In this document: one piece after another, positions 62,409 through 64,000 of the stretch
Numbering within the stretch: position 1 is the stretch's first letter
How the letters are laid out: the number at the start of each line of letters is the position of its first letter
Source of the DNA: Bacillus sp. B15-48
GTDB lineage: Bacteria; Bacillota; Bacilli; Bacillales; Cytobacillaceae
Length of the DNA: 64,000 nt
Assembly (NCBI RefSeq): GCF_016879755.1
Contig: NZ_WOFU01000004.1
Span: 1 to 64,000, forward strand
Direction of reading: 5' to 3'
Program-made: the position numbers and the translations under genes
Notes under the pieces: generated by a model
The model's input: the letters and a program-made list of their open reading frames with translations, nothing else
Told to the model about the DNA's origin: nothing
The model's database searches: none

Positions 62409-63650
62409 ATGAAAAAACGAGTAGTCATCACAGGCCTAGGAACTGTTACACCGTTAGGAAACGATGTTTTTTCAACATGGGCGAATATTAAAAATGGAAT
62501 TTCTGGAATTGGACCAATTACTAAGTTTAATACCGAGAAAACAAGCGTTAAAGTTGCTGGCGAGGTAAAAGACTTTTTACCTGAGGAATATATTGATAGC
62601 AAAGAAACGAGGAGGATGGGCCGCTTTACCCAGTTTGCTATTGCTGCAAGCAAGATGGCCCTTCAAGATGCAGAAATTGTTATCGGGGAGCATGTAGACC
62701 CAGAACGCGTTGGTGTGTGGATTGGTTCTGGGATTGGTGGTGTAGCAGAATTCGAAGAACAACACATTCGCTATTTTGAGAAAGGTCCTCGCCGAGTAAA
62801 TCCTTTTACAATTCCAATGTTCATTCCAGATATGGCATCTGGTCGTGTATCGATTGAAACTGGTGCAAAAGGGATAAATAATTGTTCAGTAACTGCCTGT
62901 GCATCAGGAGCGAATTCAATTGGAGATGCATATAGAGTGATTCAAAACGGGGAAGTCGATCTGATGATTGCTGGTGGAACAGAAGCGGCGATTACTGGAA
63001 TGACGGTTGCAGGGTTTACAAATATGACGGCTCTATCAACGAACCCAGATCCAAATTCTGCAAGCCGCCCATTTGATAAAAATCGAGATGGTTTTGTCAT
63101 CGCTGAAGGTGCAGGTATTCTCATACTTGAGGAGCTTGATCACGCTCTTATGCGCGGGGCAAAAATTTATGCGGAGTTAGTTGGTTATGGAGCTACAGGA
63201 GATGCCCATCATATTACAACACCAGCACCTAATGGTGAAGGAGCACAACGAGCAATGAAATTAGCTCTTCGTGATGCAAATTTATCTGGTGAAGATGTAG
63301 ATTATATTAATGCTCACGGGACTAGTACACCTTATAATGATTTATACGAAACCTTAGCAGTCAAAGAAGTATTTGCTGACCACGCTTATAAATTATCCAT
63401 TAGTTCAACAAAATCAATGACTGGGCATTTACTAGGCGCTGCCGGAGCAATAGAAGCCATTTTTTCTGTTTTAGCGATTAAAGATGGAATCCTTCCGCCA
63501 ACGATTAATTATGAAACATCTGATGAAGAATTAGATTTAGATTATGTTCCGAATATAGCGAGGAATAAGGAGATAAAGGTTGCTTTATCCAATTCATTAG
63601 GCTTTGGTGGTCATAATGCAACATTAATTTTTAAAAAGTTTAATAAGTAG
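62409..63650 (+). CDS. fabF: Beta-ketoacyl-ACP synthase II FabF
   Basis: A 413-residue condensing enzyme of fatty acid elongation. The catalytic triad is visible: Cys164 in '[11 protein letters not shown]', His in '[12 protein letters not shown]', and His in '[12 protein letters not shown]'. The length is normal. No fabH is beside it, so it is monocistronic here. AAGGGAGAG precedes ATG. Confidence 0.97.
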   Translation: MKKRVVITGLGTVTPLGNDVFSTWANIKNGISGIGPITKFNTEKTSVKVAGEVKDFLPEEYIDSKETRRMGRFTQFAIAASKMALQDAEIVIGEHVDPERVGVWIGSGIGGVAEFEEQHIRYFEKGPRRVNPFTIPMFIPDMASGRVSIETGAKGINNCSVTACASGANSIGDAYRVIQNGEVDLMIAGGTEAAITGMTVAGFTNMTALSTNPDPNSASRPFDKNRDGFVIAEGAGILILEELDHALMRGAKIYAELVGYGATGDAHHITTPAPNGEGAQRAMKLALRDANLSGEDVDYINAHGTSTPYNDLYETLAVKEVFADHAYKLSISSTKSMTGHLLGAAGAIEAIFSVLAIKDGILPPTINYETSDEELDLDYVPNIARNKEIKVALSNSLGFGGHNATLIFKKFNK

Positions 63651-63661
63651 ACAAGAAAAAG

Positions 63662-63701
63662 AAAAATATCCATCCTATGAACAATAGGATGGATATTTTT
63701 G
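63662..63701 (+). terminator. Terminator after fabF
   Basis: A perfect long stem (AAAAATATCCATCCTA and complement) with an 8-base loop, ending in a T-run. Confidence 0.9.
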
Positions 63702-63808
63702 ACTTGAAGCTCTGAAAACGTTGATTGCAGATTAACTGGCAGTAAGACCCCAACTTCAAGCTAACGAGTAAGGCTGAGTGAATGAGCCTTCTCTGATGGA
63801 GGTTTTGT

Positions 63809-64000
63809 TTATACCATCCCTTCAGGATCTAAAAGTTGTTCAATCTCTTCAGTGAGCAATCCCTTTTCTTTGAGGATTTGTTTAATCGTTTTATTTTCTT
63901 CATCCGCTTGTTTTCCAATTTGTGAAGCGAGGTCATAGCCCATTTTAGGGCTAAGAGCAGTTACGAGAGAAAGGCTGTTTTCCATAAACCCTCTACACAC
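63809..64000 (-). CDS. Class II fumarase/aspartase-family enzyme, C-terminal end (partial)
   Basis: Only the last 63 residues are in the window. 'MENSLSLVTALSPKMGYDLASQIGKQ' and the C-terminal 'GLLTEEIEQLLDPEGMV' match the C-terminal domain of the class II fumarase/aspartate ammonia-lyase superfamily. Fumarase is my first choice, but the distinction cannot be made without the active-site regions outside the window. Confidence 0.75.
   Translation of the reverse strand: MCRGFMENSLSLVTALSPKMGYDLASQIGKQADEENKTIKQILKEKGLLTEEIEQLLDPEGMV

Overview
The window looks like chromosomal DNA of a low-G+C, endospore-forming Firmicute of the Bacillaceae. The evidence is an AT-rich sequence, strong AGGAGG-type ribosome binding sites with frequent GTG and TTG starts, and spore genes (an SspH-type SASP, CotF-like coat proteins, three YjcZ peptides). 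There are also several genes with Bacillus subtilis-like counterparts (cysJI, ribT, an rsbR paralogue, csoR-copZ-copA, pepF, fabF). No phage, insertion sequence or CRISPR array was seen. I do not assign a species.

Layout. 1-420: the end of an rRNA operon (23S 3' end, 5S, terminator). 1053-12728: a Tad/Flp pilus locus (CpaB-like, TadZ, TadA, TadB, TadC, a Flp-like pilin, TadE/TadG-like pseudopilins). It also carries unusual cargo: a von Willebrand A lipoprotein, a secreted glycine-rich protein with thirteen 36-bp tandem repeats, and four small membrane proteins. No prepilin peptidase is present. 12914-25139: a cobalamin riboswitch followed by one long salvage operon (btuFC, a btuD-cbiZ fusion, cbiB, cobD, cobU, cobQ, cobS, cobC, a cobU-like gene, pduO, cblT, cblS, a second phosphatase). 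The operon has CblT/CblS in place of CobT, and no corrin-ring genes. Corrinoids are imported, remodelled and rebuilt into adenosylcobalamin.

25150-28400: mixed small genes, namely a lipoprotein, an HD-type alarmone hydrolase behind a tiny overlapping ORF, SspH and coat proteins. 28650-30380: yhdT-panF sodium symporter pair. 30576-38785: a PucR regulator and a five-gene catabolic operon. Its first enzyme closely resembles ectoine hydrolase (DoeA/EutD); the rest are a trans-sulfuration-type PLP enzyme, an M20 amidohydrolase, a homoserine-dehydrogenase-like enzyme and an aldehyde dehydrogenase. This looks like a variant ectoine degradation route. 38862-40750: YjcZ peptides and an RsbR-like STAS protein. 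41036-44783: sulfite reductase cysJI.

44900-56940: scattered housekeeping and stress genes (glutathione peroxidase, RibT, MscS, MATE exporter, stand-alone trpB, pepF, a BCCT transporter), plus one decayed locus at about 50413-51000. 56956-57296, minus strand: a class-I c-di-GMP riboswitch upstream of a 45-residue ORF. 57441-60742: csoR-copZ-copA copper efflux with two candidate CsoR operators. 61068-64000: uppP, a DUF2533-like gene, fabF, and the 3' end of a fumarase/aspartase-family gene cut by the window edge.

Limits: all family names come from reading motifs and remembered relatives, not from searches. Coordinates of short sites may be off by a base or two.
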